The notes beneath the pieces were generated by a model. It was not told where the DNA came from. It made no database searches and saw only the letters and a list, made by a program, of their open reading frames with translations. A DNA stretch of 64,000 bases from an uncultured Oscillospiraceae bacterium. Its GTDB lineage: Bacteria; Bacillota; Clostridia; Oscillospirales; Oscillospiraceae. The DNA lies in contig CALXDC010000009.1 in the NCBI GenBank assembly GCA_944386975.1, forward strand, positions 1-64,000, in the 5' to 3' direction. Of this stretch, positions 17,461 through 26,688 are shown in pieces. The translations under genes were made by a program, and so were the position numbers. Position 1 is the stretch's first letter; every line of letters begins with the position of its first letter.

Positions 17461-17549
17461 GCAGCGGTATCGAAGTGGTCATAACGGGGCTGACTCGAAA
17501 TCAGTTTGGGAGCAATCCCACGTGGGTTCGAATCCCACCCGCTGCGCCA
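17461..17549 (+). tRNA. tRNA-Ser (anticodon CGA), CCA encoded
   Basis: Acceptor GCAGCGG (17461-17467) pairs with CCGCTGC (17539-17545); discriminator G, CCA at 17547-17549. CTGA-CTCGAAA-TCAG gives anticodon CGA (reads UCG). A long variable arm (TTTGGGAGCAATCCCACG region) marks a class II serine tRNA. 89 nt. Confidence 0.95.
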
Positions 17550-17586
17550 TCGGAGCAAGCGCCAGAACGCTTGCTCCGACTTTTTA
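17550..17586 (+). terminator. Terminator of tRNA-Ser
   Basis: TCGGAGCAAGCG (17550-17561) with its exact complement (17568-17579), loop CCAGAA, then CTTTTT. It begins at the base after CCA. Confidence 0.92.
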
Positions 17587-17644
17587 TCCAAAACCGGGGC
17601 GTACCCCGGCCGCCGCGGCATCCTGAGAGAGAAAGAGGGTTCCC

Positions 17645-18373
17645 ATGTCGCCCACAAGAAAACGCTATTTCGCCCGATTGGCCGGGCGCTGCCTGATTCT
17701 CGGCCTGTGCGCCGCCATGTGCCTTTTTGACCGGGAGGCCTTCCTGGTGCTGGAGGGAATGAACTTCTTTCGGACCCCCTCCCCCCTCCACCTTCTGTGG
17801 GCCGTCTGGGTGGCGGACATGTTCCTCCAGATCATCCCCGTGAAAAACAAGGTCCCCCTGGGCTCCCAGAAGCTCTTCGCCAACCGCTTTCGCCCCATCC
17901 GGGAGAAGATCAACTACGAGGCCCTGCGCAGCTACATTGTCTCCACCACCAAGGCCGCCTATAAGGTGTTCCTCCTCTGGTGCGCCCTCATTGCCGCCAT
18001 CGGAATTCTCTACGGCTCCGGCGTCATCGACGGGGTGGGGCTCTTCATGATCTCCGTGGTCTTCTATGTCTGCGACCTCATCTGCGTGCTGATCTGGTGC
18101 CCCTTCCGGCTGATTATGAAAAACCGCTGCTGCACCACCTGCCGGATCTTCAACTGGGACCACCTGATGATGTTCTCCCCCCTGATCTTCCTGGGCGGGT
18201 TTTACGCCGGTTCCCTGGTACTCCTGTCCGCCGTCGCGTGGCTGGTGTGGGAGCTGTGCGTGATGATGTATCCCGAGCGGTTCTGGGACCACTCCAACGC
18301 CGCTTTGCAGTGCTGCGAATGCACCGACAAGCTCTGTACCCAATACTGCCGGAAGCTCCGGAACGAAAACTGA
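17645..18373 (+). CDS. Cysteine-rich integral membrane protein of unknown function
   Basis: 242 residues, not recognised. Hydrophobic segments lie near 12-28, 45-62, 103-124, 130-152 and 178-202. The loop KNRCCTTCRIFNWDHL follows the fourth, and the C-terminal tail has a dense cysteine cluster (CCECTDKLCTQYC). The paired CCxxC-type motifs suggest metal or Fe-S binding, or disulfides, at the membrane face. The SD is weak (AGAGGG). It stands alone between tRNA-Ser and a bidirectional terminator. The frame is real: the overlapping reading frames are low-complexity, and membrane segments are coherent. Confidence 0.8.
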   Translation: MSPTRKRYFARLAGRCLILGLCAAMCLFDREAFLVLEGMNFFRTPSPLHLLWAVWVADMFLQIIPVKNKVPLGSQKLFANRFRPIREKINYEALRSYIVSTTKAAYKVFLLWCALIAAIGILYGSGVIDGVGLFMISVVFYVCDLICVLIWCPFRLIMKNRCCTTCRIFNWDHLMMFSPLIFLGGFYAGSLVLLSAVAWLVWELCVMMYPERFWDHSNAALQCCECTDKLCTQYCRKLRNEN

Positions 18374-18387
18374 AACGCTACGACAGG

Positions 18388-18427
18388 AAACCGGCCGCCG
18401 GGGGACTCCTCCGGCGGCCGGTTTGTT
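18388..18427. terminator. Bidirectional terminator between convergent genes
   Basis: AAACCGGCCGCCGG with its complement (18388-18401 / 18411-18424), tail TTTGTTT on plus and T-rich on minus. It separates the Cys-rich membrane protein from mnmA. Confidence 0.85.
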
Positions 18428-18442
18428 TCATTCGGCGCTCTC

Positions 18443-19513
18443 TCAGTCCCAGGCCGCCCGGATGATTCCGCCCCCCAAAACCAGATCGCCGTCATATAGT
18501 ACCACCGACTGGCCCGGGGTCACCGCCCGCTGAGGCTCCCGGAAGGTGACCTCCACCTCCCCCGCCGGCAGCGGCCGCGCCTCCGCCTCCGCCTCCCGCT
18601 GGCTATAGCGGGTCTTGGCGGTAACGGTGATGGGCTCACGGGGACAGGGAATGGACACCCAGTTGAACTGCTCCGCCCGGAGGCTGCGGTGAAAAAGAGC
18701 CCCCTCGTCCCCCAGGGTCACCCGGTTGGCCGCCGGGTCCTTGCCGACGACGTACAGGGGCCGGCCGGCACTGACGCCCAATCCCCGGCGCTGGCCCAGG
18801 GTGTAGGCGGCCTGGCCCCGGTGGCGGCCCAGAACCGCGCCGGTCTCGTCTACAAAGTCCCCCGCCGGAGCGTCCTGGCCGCCCCAGTCCCGGAGAAAGC
18901 GGAGGTAGTCCCCGTCGGGGATGAAGCAGATATCCTGGCTGTCCTTCTTGTGGGCGTTCTGGAGCCCGGCCCCCTCCGCCAGACGGCGGACCTCCTCCTT
19001 GCGGAGATCTCCCAGGGGCAGCAGCAGTCGGGAGAGGAGCGCCTGGCTGAGGGGATAGAGGACGTAGCTCTGGTCCTTCTGCCGGTGGGCGCCCCGGAGA
19101 AGCTGTCGGCGGCCGGTCTTTTCGTCACAGGCAGTCCGGGCGTAGTGGCCGGTGGCAATGAACCGGCAGCCCAGGGCGTCGGCCTGACGGAGAAGAGCGG
19201 GGAACTTTACAAACCGGTTGCACCGGACGCAGGGGTTGGGGGTACGCCCAGCAGCGTACTCTCCGGCGAAATCCGCCATGACCCACCGGGCGAAGTCCTC
19301 TCGGCAGTCCGGAGCGCAGAAGGGGATGCCCAGCCGCTCCGCCGCGGCGGCGGCGTCCGCCACGTCCCGGGCGCTGGCGCAGCGCTCCGCCTCCCAGCTG
19401 TGCATCTGAAGGGTGGCGCCCACCACCTCGTAGCCCGCCTCCTGCAGCAACAGGGCGGCGGCGGTGCTGTCCACCCCGCCGCTCATGCCCAGCAGCACCC
19501 GCCGATTCTCCAT
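18443..19513 (-). CDS. mnmA: tRNA-specific 2-thiouridylase MnmA
   Basis: 356 residues. PP-loop MSGGVDS (10-16), catalytic cysteines in TPNPCVRCNRFVKF and in SQDICFIPDGDY, TGHYAR, and the C-terminal LGQRRGLGV / beta-barrel region. It makes s2U34 in Lys, Glu and Gln tRNAs. ATG 19513 follows GGAGAACGTCT. The longer frame to 19594 has no SD and runs into the palindrome cluster. Confidence 0.96.
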   Translation of the reverse strand: MENRRVLLGMSGGVDSTAAALLLQEAGYEVVGATLQMHSWEAERCASARDVADAAAAAERLGIPFCAPDCREDFARWVMADFAGEYAAGRTPNPCVRCNRFVKFPALLRQADALGCRFIATGHYARTACDEKTGRRQLLRGAHRQKDQSYVLYPLSQALLSRLLLPLGDLRKEEVRRLAEGAGLQNAHKKDSQDICFIPDGDYLRFLRDWGGQDAPAGDFVDETGAVLGRHRGQAAYTLGQRRGLGVSAGRPLYVVGKDPAANRVTLGDEGALFHRSLRAEQFNWVSIPCPREPITVTAKTRYSQREAEAEARPLPAGEVEVTFREPQRAVTPGQSVVLYDGDLVLGGGIIRAAWD

Positions 19514-19584
19514 AGACGTTCTCCTTTCTTTTGTCCCTCTGCCGGGACGGGGTAGCTCTTCGCCCGCCGGCCGGGCAAAAGAAC

Positions 19585-19830
19585 AGGCCCCCAAGGGGGC
19601 CTACTGCGTGTCGAAAAAGCCTCGCAGAGTTTGCGCCGGATGGCGCAAATCCAGTCCAATCCATTTTCTCCGGCGACATGTGCGTCGGAGAAAATACTTT
19701 GCAGCCCGCAAGTGTGGGAATTGTCCGCCGTAAGCGGACAATTCCTGCGTGCGGCGGGCTGTATCTCTGTCGAAAAAGTGGCCTAAGCCACTTTTTCGAC
19801 AGACTGCAGGCCCCCAAGGGGGCCTATTTT
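19585..19830. repeat. Palindrome cluster: seven inverted repeats in 245 bp
   Basis: Nearly every base lies in a hairpin. AGGCCCCCAAGGGGGCCT occurs at both ends (19585-19602 and 19808-19825). Between them are TTTGCGCC/GGCGCAAA (19630-19649), ATTTTCTCCG/CGGAGAAAAT (19663-19695), AGCCCGC/GCGGGCT (19703-19760) enclosing GGAATTGTCCGC/GCGGACAATTCC (19717-19745), and a 16-bp perfect stem CTGTCGAAAAAGTGGC (19767-19802). No ORF is supported. The interval 19514-19829 between mnmA and the kinase-like gene holds nothing else. The last hairpin ends in ATTTTTAT, so it can terminate plus-strand transcription. Confidence 0.8.
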
Positions 19831-20657
19831 TATGATTTCTCCCGCCGGCGGCAGAACGCCGCAGCAGGCAGCGCATCCGACAGCTCCAGCAGGGTGTGGT
19901 CAAAGCCCCCCGCATAGTCGAATCCAATGTCCTGCACCGTGACCACCGGCTCCGTCCGGTCCGGGAAGGTGAAGGTCACCCGGGTACCGACCCCCTCCAC
20001 CGAGGAGGCGGTAAGCTCTCCGTCGTGCCCTTTGGCGATCCGATGGCAGATGGGCAGCCCCAGCCCCAGGCCGTGGGGCGCCGGATCCATCCGCTCGGCG
20101 TGGTGATAGCGGTCAAAGAGCGTTGGCAGCAGCTGCGGGGAGATTCCCGTCCCCGTGTCGCTGACCGACAGCTCCACCTGCCCTCCCGCAAAGCGCAGCT
20201 CCACCGTGATCACACCGCCCTTGGGGGTAAACTTCATGGCGTTGGACAGTAGGTTCAGCAAAAGCCGCTCCACTCCCTCCGGATTGACAGCCACCAGCCG
20301 CTCCTCCTCCTCGCAGTGAAATACCAGCTGCTGCTCCAATACCGCCGCCAACTCCGCCGCCTCTCCGCAGAGCGTCCGGCACAGCCCTACCAGATCCTCA
20401 TTCTCCAGCGGCAGAGGTCCCTCTCCCACCAGCGTGGCCGCGTCGGTGAGGTTGCCCGCCAGCCGCAGCAGCCGGTAGTAGCTCTCCTCCAGAAGCGCTG
20501 CGCTGCGGTCCAGCTTGGGATCCTCCTCCCGCCGCTCCTGGGGCGCCAGACGGTTGATGGCGGCGTATACGTTGACCAGGGAGCAGCGCATCTGCGCGGC
20601 CACCTGAGACAGAATCCGGCCAATCTCCTTCTCAGGATCTATCTCTTTTTGCGACAT
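19830..20657 (-). CDS. Soluble histidine-kinase-like ATPase (HATPase_c) without a recognisable H-box
   Basis: 275 residues, no membrane segment. The C-terminal half is a GHKL ATPase: N-box NLLSNAMKFTPKGG, G1 DTGTGI, F-box LFDRYHH, G2 GLGLGLPICHRIAKGH. The N-terminal half is helical (QVAAQMRCSLVNVYAAINRL then LEESYYRLLRLAGNLTD), where a HisKA domain would lie, but no H-E/D-x-R/K-T-P motif is visible. It may dimerise without autophosphorylating on His, or act as an anti-sigma-like or phosphatase module. No response regulator is adjacent. Start ATG 20657 follows GGAGGAGGT; the extension to 20720 lies upstream of the SD. Confidence 0.82.
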   Translation of the reverse strand: MSQKEIDPEKEIGRILSQVAAQMRCSLVNVYAAINRLAPQERREEDPKLDRSAALLEESYYRLLRLAGNLTDAATLVGEGPLPLENEDLVGLCRTLCGEAAELAAVLEQQLVFHCEEEERLVAVNPEGVERLLLNLLSNAMKFTPKGGVITVELRFAGGQVELSVSDTGTGISPQLLPTLFDRYHHAERMDPAPHGLGLGLPICHRIAKGHDGELTASSVEGVGTRVTFTFPDRTEPVVTVQDIGFDYAGGFDHTLLELSDALPAAAFCRRREKS

Positions 20658-20809
20658 TGCGCACCTCCTCCCTGTGATATCCTGCGTCAAAACAGGCTTT
20701 GCCTTCGTGGTAAATTGCACCTTTTACATGAATGGCATGGTGATTATATCAAATTTTTGTCGAAATTACAAGAATTTTCAATGTGCGTGAAAGGAATCAC
20801 AAAAAAACC

Positions 20810-20838
20810 TTTTCAATTTGAAAACCAGGGTGTATAAT
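20810..20838 (+). promoter_or_regulatory. Promoter of gap
   Basis: TTTTCA (20810-20815), 17 bases, perfect TATAAT (20833-20838). The ATG is 54 bases downstream of the -10. Confidence 0.65.
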
Positions 20839-20877
20839 ACCTCCAGAATTCCAATTTGGGATATTGGGATAATTTGA

Positions 20878-21903
<1,026 letters not shown>

Positions 21904-21926
21904 GCGTCCCTCTCCCAAAATAGAGA

Positions 21927-21959
21927 AACGAGCACCGCCAACGCGGTGCTCGTTTTTTT
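21927..21959 (+). terminator. Terminator of gap
   Basis: AACGAGCACCGC / GCGGTGCTCGTT (12 bp), 4-base loop, seven T. Confidence 0.93.
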
Positions 21960-22065
21960 CTCTCGGATCGCCTTGGACACCTGCAGTATACCGGAAAAGA
22001 TCCGACGATCCTGCCGAAAGCTGTCGAGGACGGAAAGAAAATCTTGGAAGGGGAAAAAGGCGGTG

Positions 22066-22099
22066 GAAAAAGAGAAAAGCGGAGAAATTTCTCCGCTTT
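22066..22099 (-). terminator. Terminator of the ferredoxin/membrane protein pair
   Basis: Perfect palindrome AAAGCGGAGAAATTTCTCCGCTTT's half-stems (22076-22087 / 22088-22099). On the minus strand a T-rich TTTTCTCTTTTTCC run follows. It begins 9 bases after the membrane-protein stop. Confidence 0.75.
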
Positions 22100-22108
22100 C
22101 CCGCCGCA

Positions 22109-22702
22109 TTATGCCTGATTTTGCCGGACGGCGTCCGGGTGATACTTGGCTCTGCAGATCAGCTGGGTCATGGTGCCCATGGGGCAGTAGACGCACCAGG
22201 AGCGGGGCTTGCAGAGGACCATGGTCCCAAGACCCAGCACCGTGGAGGTGAGCATGACGCTGTAAAAGCCGAAGGCGAACTGAGCCGCCCAGGGGGAAGC
22301 GCCGCCATGGTAAGCCCAGTGCCAGGGGAGCCGGAAGGTCCACAGCAACGTCACCACCTCCCGAAGATCCCGGGCTCCGGAAAACACCAGGGCGGTGTTC
22401 CACAGCATCTGGCCGAACATCACCAGGAAAAACAGCAGGAAGCCGTATCGAAACCACCTGCTCTTCATCCACCGGGGCACATCGTGCTGCCGGGAGAGGC
22501 CGAACCGCCCCCCCAGAAGGGCGAACAGCTGACCCCGGCCGCAGTAACGGCCGCAGTAGGCCTTGCTGCCGGTGGTGATGGAGATCAAAAGGGGCAGAAA
22601 AAAGCAGATCAGCCCCAGCCAGGCAAAGAGGATATTGAAAAATCCCAACAGCAGATACAGGGCCGAGGCAATCCAGAGATAGTCGTACCAGCGCTTTTTC
22701 AT
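22109..22702 (-). CDS. Membrane protein with 4Fe-4S-type CxxxC / CxxCP loops (NapH/NosR-like fragment)
   Basis: 197 residues, about four membrane segments. A loop with YCGRYCGRGQ after the second segment and a C-terminal CVYCPMGTMTQL loop are the hallmark of the Fer4_5 membrane electron-transfer proteins. It is much shorter than NapH or NosR. It overlaps the preceding ferredoxin gene by ATGA (22702-22699) and probably takes electrons from it. Start ATG 22702; the longer frame to 22846 only mirrors the ferredoxin. The physiological acceptor is unknown. Confidence 0.8.
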   Translation of the reverse strand: MKKRWYDYLWIASALYLLLGFFNILFAWLGLICFFLPLLISITTGSKAYCGRYCGRGQLFALLGGRFGLSRQHDVPRWMKSRWFRYGFLLFFLVMFGQMLWNTALVFSGARDLREVVTLLWTFRLPWHWAYHGGASPWAAQFAFGFYSVMLTSTVLGLGTMVLCKPRSWCVYCPMGTMTQLICRAKYHPDAVRQNQA

Positions 22703-22902
22703 TGTCCTGCCGCCTCCATTCCGATCACCGATGCCGGACAGGCCTTGGCGCACTTCCCACAGCCCACGCACAGAGCCTCCTCCACCTGGGCGAACACCCC
22801 CCGGACCACCTGGACGGCCCCCCTGGGGCACACCTTCACGCAGCACCCGCAGGCCACACAGTGGTCCCGGTCCACCCGGGCCAGCCGCTTTTCCTTTCCC
22901 AT
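22699..22902 (-). CDS. Small 2[4Fe-4S] ferredoxin-like protein
   Basis: 67 residues with two complete cluster motifs: CVACGCCVKVCP and CVGCGKCAKACP. It is a soluble cytoplasmic electron carrier. ATG 22902 follows AGGAGGG by 5 bases; the ATG at 22917 lies before that SD. It is coupled to the membrane protein that follows, suggesting a two-subunit electron-transfer unit. Confidence 0.9.
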   Translation of the reverse strand: MGKEKRLARVDRDHCVACGCCVKVCPRGAVQVVRGVFAQVEEALCVGCGKCAKACPASVIGMEAAGQ

Positions 22903-22971
22903 AGGTTCCCTCCTCATTTCATCAGATTGGGTCCAGTATACGCCCTCCTCCTCTCCACTTCCGTGACCTTG

Positions 22972-24114
22972 TCACTGAGCCAGGAGGGTTTCGGCAAAGC
23001 CGTGGGCGAAGAGCCTGGCGGCAAGCAGTGCCTCGTCCAGGGAATTGCCCGCCGCCCCCACCTCCACCAGCATGCTGCCGGTGGTGCAGTGCTGGTTGTA
23101 CCGGGAGTTTCGGACGGTAATGGGCCGCATGAGGGTGGGATAGTCCGTCAGGAGGGTGTTCTGCACCGCCGCCGCCAGCTTCAGATTTTCCAGCCACTGG
23201 GGATGACTGAGGCCGCCGCCGTCGGTGCCCATGACGAAGGTCATCTGGGCCGCCGTGCCCTCGGGCACCTGGGAAATCACCTTATAGGGGTTTCCCTCGC
23301 TGTCGGAGATGGCGTCCCGGTGGATATCCAGCACGAAGGTAATAGAGGGATACTGCGCCAGGTAGTTCTCGATAGCTGCCAGCGACCGGTCGTAAGCCCC
23401 GTTGTACTGGGGATAGTCGTACATGCTCCGGTCGTGGATCACGGAGATGCCGTGCTGGGTGAGGATCTCCGCAATTTCGTCCCCCACCCGCACCACATTA
23501 TAATTGGTGTCGGTGGTGCGGCTCTCCCCGCTGGCCTCGTACTCCCGGCCTGGAGGCATGGTGTAGGCCTCGCTGCCGTGGGTGTGGACGATGAGCACCT
23601 GGGGGGCCTCCGTTCCCAGAGCGGCGGCAAAGGGGCCCTCCAGGTCTGCGGCGGTAAAGGACTTGTCGGAGTAGTTGTTGACGTAGGCCAGGCCGCTGAC
23701 GATGTAGCCCTCGGTGGTGGTGGGCTGGAGCGTCCGGGCAGCCACCCCGTTGTCCTCAAAGCTGAGGGCCGTCTCCGGCTGGGTGGGCGTCTCCCGGATG
23801 GGCTGCTGCGCCTCCTCCTGGCCGTCGGTGTCATCCTGGGACTGGAGGGACAGCACCTCCTCCCGGCTGCTCTCCAGCAGAGGAGACTGGGCGATAGCCA
23901 GAGCTGCCGCCGTGGTAAGCCAGCCCCGGTCCCCTCCGTCCCCCAGCTGCAGCCGCAGCAGGGCCATGGGCAGGGTGCTGCGCGCCTCCAGGGCGGACAG
24001 CGCGCCTGTCAGGGTGTCGCTGCCCGCGGTGGCAAACACCACCCAAAGAATTCCTGCCGCCAATAGGGCCGCTCCGATCTGCCGCATCCACTCATGTCCT
24101 CCTCTGCGCTTCAC
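22972..24114 (-). CDS. spoIIP: Stage II sporulation protein P (SpoIIP)
   Basis: 380 residues from GTG 24114. Positively charged N-terminus, one membrane anchor (about 14-30), an extracytoplasmic linker rich in Gln/Glu/Thr, then the SpoIIP amidase/endopeptidase domain. Metal-site residues are visible in VHTHGSEAY, LDIHRDA and a late MLVEVGAAGNSLDEA (catalytic Glu). It cuts peptidoglycan in the SpoIID-M-P complex during engulfment, so the organism likely sporulates or descends from a sporulator. Start alternatives are ATG 24087 behind GAGGAGG, and ATG 24141 without an SD. Confidence 0.93.
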   Translation of the reverse strand: MKRRGGHEWMRQIGAALLAAGILWVVFATAGSDTLTGALSALEARSTLPMALLRLQLGDGGDRGWLTTAAALAIAQSPLLESSREEVLSLQSQDDTDGQEEAQQPIRETPTQPETALSFEDNGVAARTLQPTTTEGYIVSGLAYVNNYSDKSFTAADLEGPFAAALGTEAPQVLIVHTHGSEAYTMPPGREYEASGESRTTDTNYNVVRVGDEIAEILTQHGISVIHDRSMYDYPQYNGAYDRSLAAIENYLAQYPSITFVLDIHRDAISDSEGNPYKVISQVPEGTAAQMTFVMGTDGGGLSHPQWLENLKLAAAVQNTLLTDYPTLMRPITVRNSRYNQHCTTGSMLVEVGAAGNSLDEALLAARLFAHGFAETLLAQ

Positions 24115-24174
24115 TGGCAAGTCCCCCTTTCCTTTCTGCATTCAGCCTATGCTTGTCCTGAGGAAAAAGAACGG

Positions 24175-24203
24175 TTGCGCCCCCTTTTTTTTCGTGGTAT
24201 GAT
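24175..24203 (+). promoter_or_regulatory. Promoter of the HAD phosphatase gene
   Basis: TTGCGC (24175-24180), 17 bases, TATGAT (24198-24203). Confidence 0.6.
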
Positions 24204-24240
24204 AGCAGTATCTATGAACAGGAGAGAGGAAGCGGCAAAC

Positions 24241-25089
24241 ATGGGCAAATTTGACGGGGTACTGCTGGTCAGCGACTTTGACGACACCATGGTGGACACC
24301 TCCTCTCTCTATCGGGATCCCCAGCGCCGCCTGCCGCCGGTACCGGCCTACACCGTGGAGCGGCTGCGGTATTTTATGGACAACGGCGGCCGGTTCTGTC
24401 TGGTGACGGGCCGGTCCTGGCAGATCATGCGGCCCTTTATCGGCGGTGTGCCCACCAACGGCCCCTGCGCCGTGGCCAACGGGGCGGGGATCATCGACAT
24501 CGCCACCGAGGAATTTCTTTACCGCCGCTTTCTTCCGCCGGAGGCCATCGGCCATCTGGAGGAGGTCATTGCCCGGTTTCCGGACCTCACCTGCGAGCTG
24601 TTCCGCGGGGACCACAAGGCGGACGTGATCCACCCCATTCCCTTCACCGTAGACCACGCCGAAGGCGCCCGGTACACCTACCGGGTCATTGAGGATCCCC
24701 GGGAGACGGAGGCGGAGGTCATCAAGATTCTCTTTGAAGGAGAGCACGCGTTTCTCCGGGAGCTGGAGGCCTACATCCGCTCCCGGCCCTGGTTTGCCGG
24801 CTACGAGCTGGCCTTCTCCGGCAAGCATCTGATGGAGATGACGGCCCTGGGTGCCAACAAGGGGGAGGTTACCCGGAAGCTGATGGAGCTGCTGGGGGCC
24901 TCGCCGGAGCATCTCTACTGCGCCGGGGATCAGGAGAACGATCTGCCCATGCTCCGCATCGGGAAGGAGAGCTTCGCCCCCGCCAACGCCATCCCGGCGG
25001 TGCTGCAGTCCGGGGTGACAGTGGTCCGCTCCTGCGGGGAGGGGGCCGTAGGCGAGGTGGTGGACCACCTGGACAGGCGGTATTCGTAA
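24241..25089 (+). CDS. HAD superfamily hydrolase, Cof/IIB type
   Basis: 282 residues. HAD motif I SDFDDTMVDT (nucleophile Asp12, Asp14), motif II VTGRSW, motif III Lys in NKGEVTRKL and motif IV GDQENDLPML, with a large cap between II and III. It is a sugar-phosphate or cofactor phosphatase; substrate not predictable. AGGAGAGAGGA precedes ATG 24241. The next gene, a phosphatase-fold protein, follows 55 bases later. Confidence 0.9.
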   Translation: MGKFDGVLLVSDFDDTMVDTSSLYRDPQRRLPPVPAYTVERLRYFMDNGGRFCLVTGRSWQIMRPFIGGVPTNGPCAVANGAGIIDIATEEFLYRRFLPPEAIGHLEEVIARFPDLTCELFRGDHKADVIHPIPFTVDHAEGARYTYRVIEDPRETEAEVIKILFEGEHAFLRELEAYIRSRPWFAGYELAFSGKHLMEMTALGANKGEVTRKLMELLGASPEHLYCAGDQENDLPMLRIGKESFAPANAIPAVLQSGVTVVRSCGEGAVGEVVDHLDRRYS

Positions 25090-25144
25090 GGCCATGTGCA
25101 TAACTGCCCTTGAGGCGGCGAAACCATAAAGGAGGAACCCAACC

Positions 25145-25942
25145 ATGATGAATTCCATTTCCATGACCCAGCTGGCAGCCAGCATCACCGGTGCTCTCGG
25201 CGTAGAGCCCCCCAAGGAGGCGGACAAGGGCATCAGTCAGGTGGCGGCTCTGGTGGAGAACACCTTCGGCAAAAAGGCGGACAAGGTGATGATCTACAAT
25301 CCCGACTGCATTGCCATGTGGATGTACCAGAAGCACACGGATCTCTTTGCCCCGGTGATGGCGGCCACCCAGCTGACCGTGCCGGTGGCCACGGTGATGC
25401 CCTCTGTGACGCCGGTATGCTTCGGCACCATGTACACTGGGGCCATGCCCGCCGTCCACGGCATCCAGTCCTACACCAAGCCCCAGATCACCATCGACGC
25501 CCTCTTCGACGCCCTCCACCGGGCGGGGAAGAAGGTAGCCCTGGTAACGGTGGAGAACTCCAGCATGGACCTCATTTTCCGGGGCCGGGAGATCGACTAC
25601 TATCCCATGCCCTACGACGGGGAGGCCACGGAGAAGGGCCTGGAGCTCATTGCCGGGGACCAGTACGACGTGGTGGTGGTATACAACCAGGAGTACGACG
25701 ACATGATCCACGACACCAAGCCGGAGTCGGAGGAGTCCATGGCGGCGCTGAAGAAGCACGTGGCCTCCTTTGCCAGGCTCACCGACGCGGTGCGGCAGCA
25801 CTGGAGCGGATACGACAGTCTGGTGGTGTGGGCCACGGACCACGGCGTCCACACCGACTGGGACGGCCACGGCAACCACGGCGAGTTCCGGGAGGAGGAC
25901 ATCAACGTGATGCACTTCTATGGAGCGTATCCCAAAAAGTAA
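25145..25942 (+). CDS. Alkaline-phosphatase-superfamily protein, function unknown
   Basis: 265 residues. It shows the superfamily core in altered form: VMPSVTPVCFGTMYTGAMPAVHGI (metal/nucleophile region, Thr in PSVT) and the C-terminal WATDHGVH ... GNHGE metal ligands. The N-terminal metal Asp would lie in YNPDCIAMW rather than the usual hDGhR. It resembles the protein at 45518-46297, which has MPSVTLPCHMSLF and TADHGGHGRNHGE, so the two are probably paralogues. No signal peptide. AAAGGAGG precedes the ATG. It could be a phosphodiesterase or phosphomutase-like enzyme. Confidence 0.82.
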   Translation: MMNSISMTQLAASITGALGVEPPKEADKGISQVAALVENTFGKKADKVMIYNPDCIAMWMYQKHTDLFAPVMAATQLTVPVATVMPSVTPVCFGTMYTGAMPAVHGIQSYTKPQITIDALFDALHRAGKKVALVTVENSSMDLIFRGREIDYYPMPYDGEATEKGLELIAGDQYDVVVVYNQEYDDMIHDTKPESEESMAALKKHVASFARLTDAVRQHWSGYDSLVVWATDHGVHTDWDGHGNHGEFREEDINVMHFYGAYPKK

Positions 25943-25953
25943 GGTGGAAAAAG

Positions 25954-25986
25954 GGAGCCGTTGCGGCCTGCAACGGCTCCTTCTTT
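25954..25986 (+). terminator. Terminator after the phosphatase-fold gene
   Basis: GGAGCCGTTGC / GCAACGGCTCC (11 bp), 5-base loop, TTCTTT. Confidence 0.85.
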
Positions 25987-26030
25987 GGGGAGTAGGGAGG
26001 TGTTTTTGTCCTCCGGCCGGTCATGGCCTT

Positions 26031-26637
26031 TTTTACCCTCGGGCCGGGCGGGCCGACCGCTGACGGGGACAGCACCTTTTTTGTCGGTACCCGACGGTGT
26101 TTCGTTTGGTGTTTTGCCTCCGGCGGGTGACTTTTTGGACGAGCAAAAAGTCACCAAAAACTCGCTTAGAACCAAGGTTCTAAGAACTCCTTTTGTTGAT
26201 TACCAAGACCGGGTAGTCAGAGAGGCGTTTGGTCGGATACTATATACGGGTGACGCCTGTTTGGGTCGTCTTCTGCTTCTGCGCCGCGCTTCGGCGCGCT
26301 GATTGGTGGGGTAGACGATAGTCTAAAGCCTTCCCCCTTGGGGGAAGGCTCTGGTGTGGTGCAATTGCAGAAACCCCCAACGACCACCAGGGGAGCGCGC
26401 TGAAGCGCGGAAACAGGGGAACTCCGACCCCCTTGCATCCGTCAGCCGTAAAAGCCAGCAGAAAAATGGGGCAGACTGCCCATAATAGGCCAAAAGGAGT
26501 CCTTAGAACCTTGGTTCTAAGTTGATTTTTGCCTACTTTTGTTCAGCGACAAAAGTAGGCCGCCGGAGGCTAAGAAGGTATCGAAATACCGTCGGCTGCC
26601 GATAAAAAGGCAATGCCCTCATCAGAGGGCAAAAAAA
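26031..26637. repeat. Repeat element B (centre inverted relative to A and C)
   Basis: About 607 bp with inverted ends. Left-arm hairpins are GTGACTTTTTG/CAAAAAGTCAC (26127-26154) and CTTAGAACC-AA-GGTTCTAAG (26165-26184). Right-arm hairpins are CTTAGAACC-TT-GGTTCTAAG (26502-26521) and GCCTACTTTTGT/ACAAAAGTAGGC (26531-26560). The centre holds a single AGCCTTCCCCCTTGGGGGAAGGCT hairpin (26327-26350) and ends with GCATCCGTCAGCC, the reverse orientation of A and C. No supported ORF. It fills 25987-26688 apart from short flanks. Confidence 0.85.
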
Positions 26638-26688
26638 GAAACAGCGCCGGTCCCGGCAATCGAGGGGACAGAAAAGGAGGATCCGCCC

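Noticed and set aside
20817..20838. TTGAAA at 20818 as the -35 of gap
   Set aside because: Spacing to TATAAT is only 9 bases; TTTTCA at 20810 has the proper 17.
26217..26438. Small ORF in repeat element B
   Set aside because: Same reason: repeat-derived reading frame, no SD, no protein-like composition.
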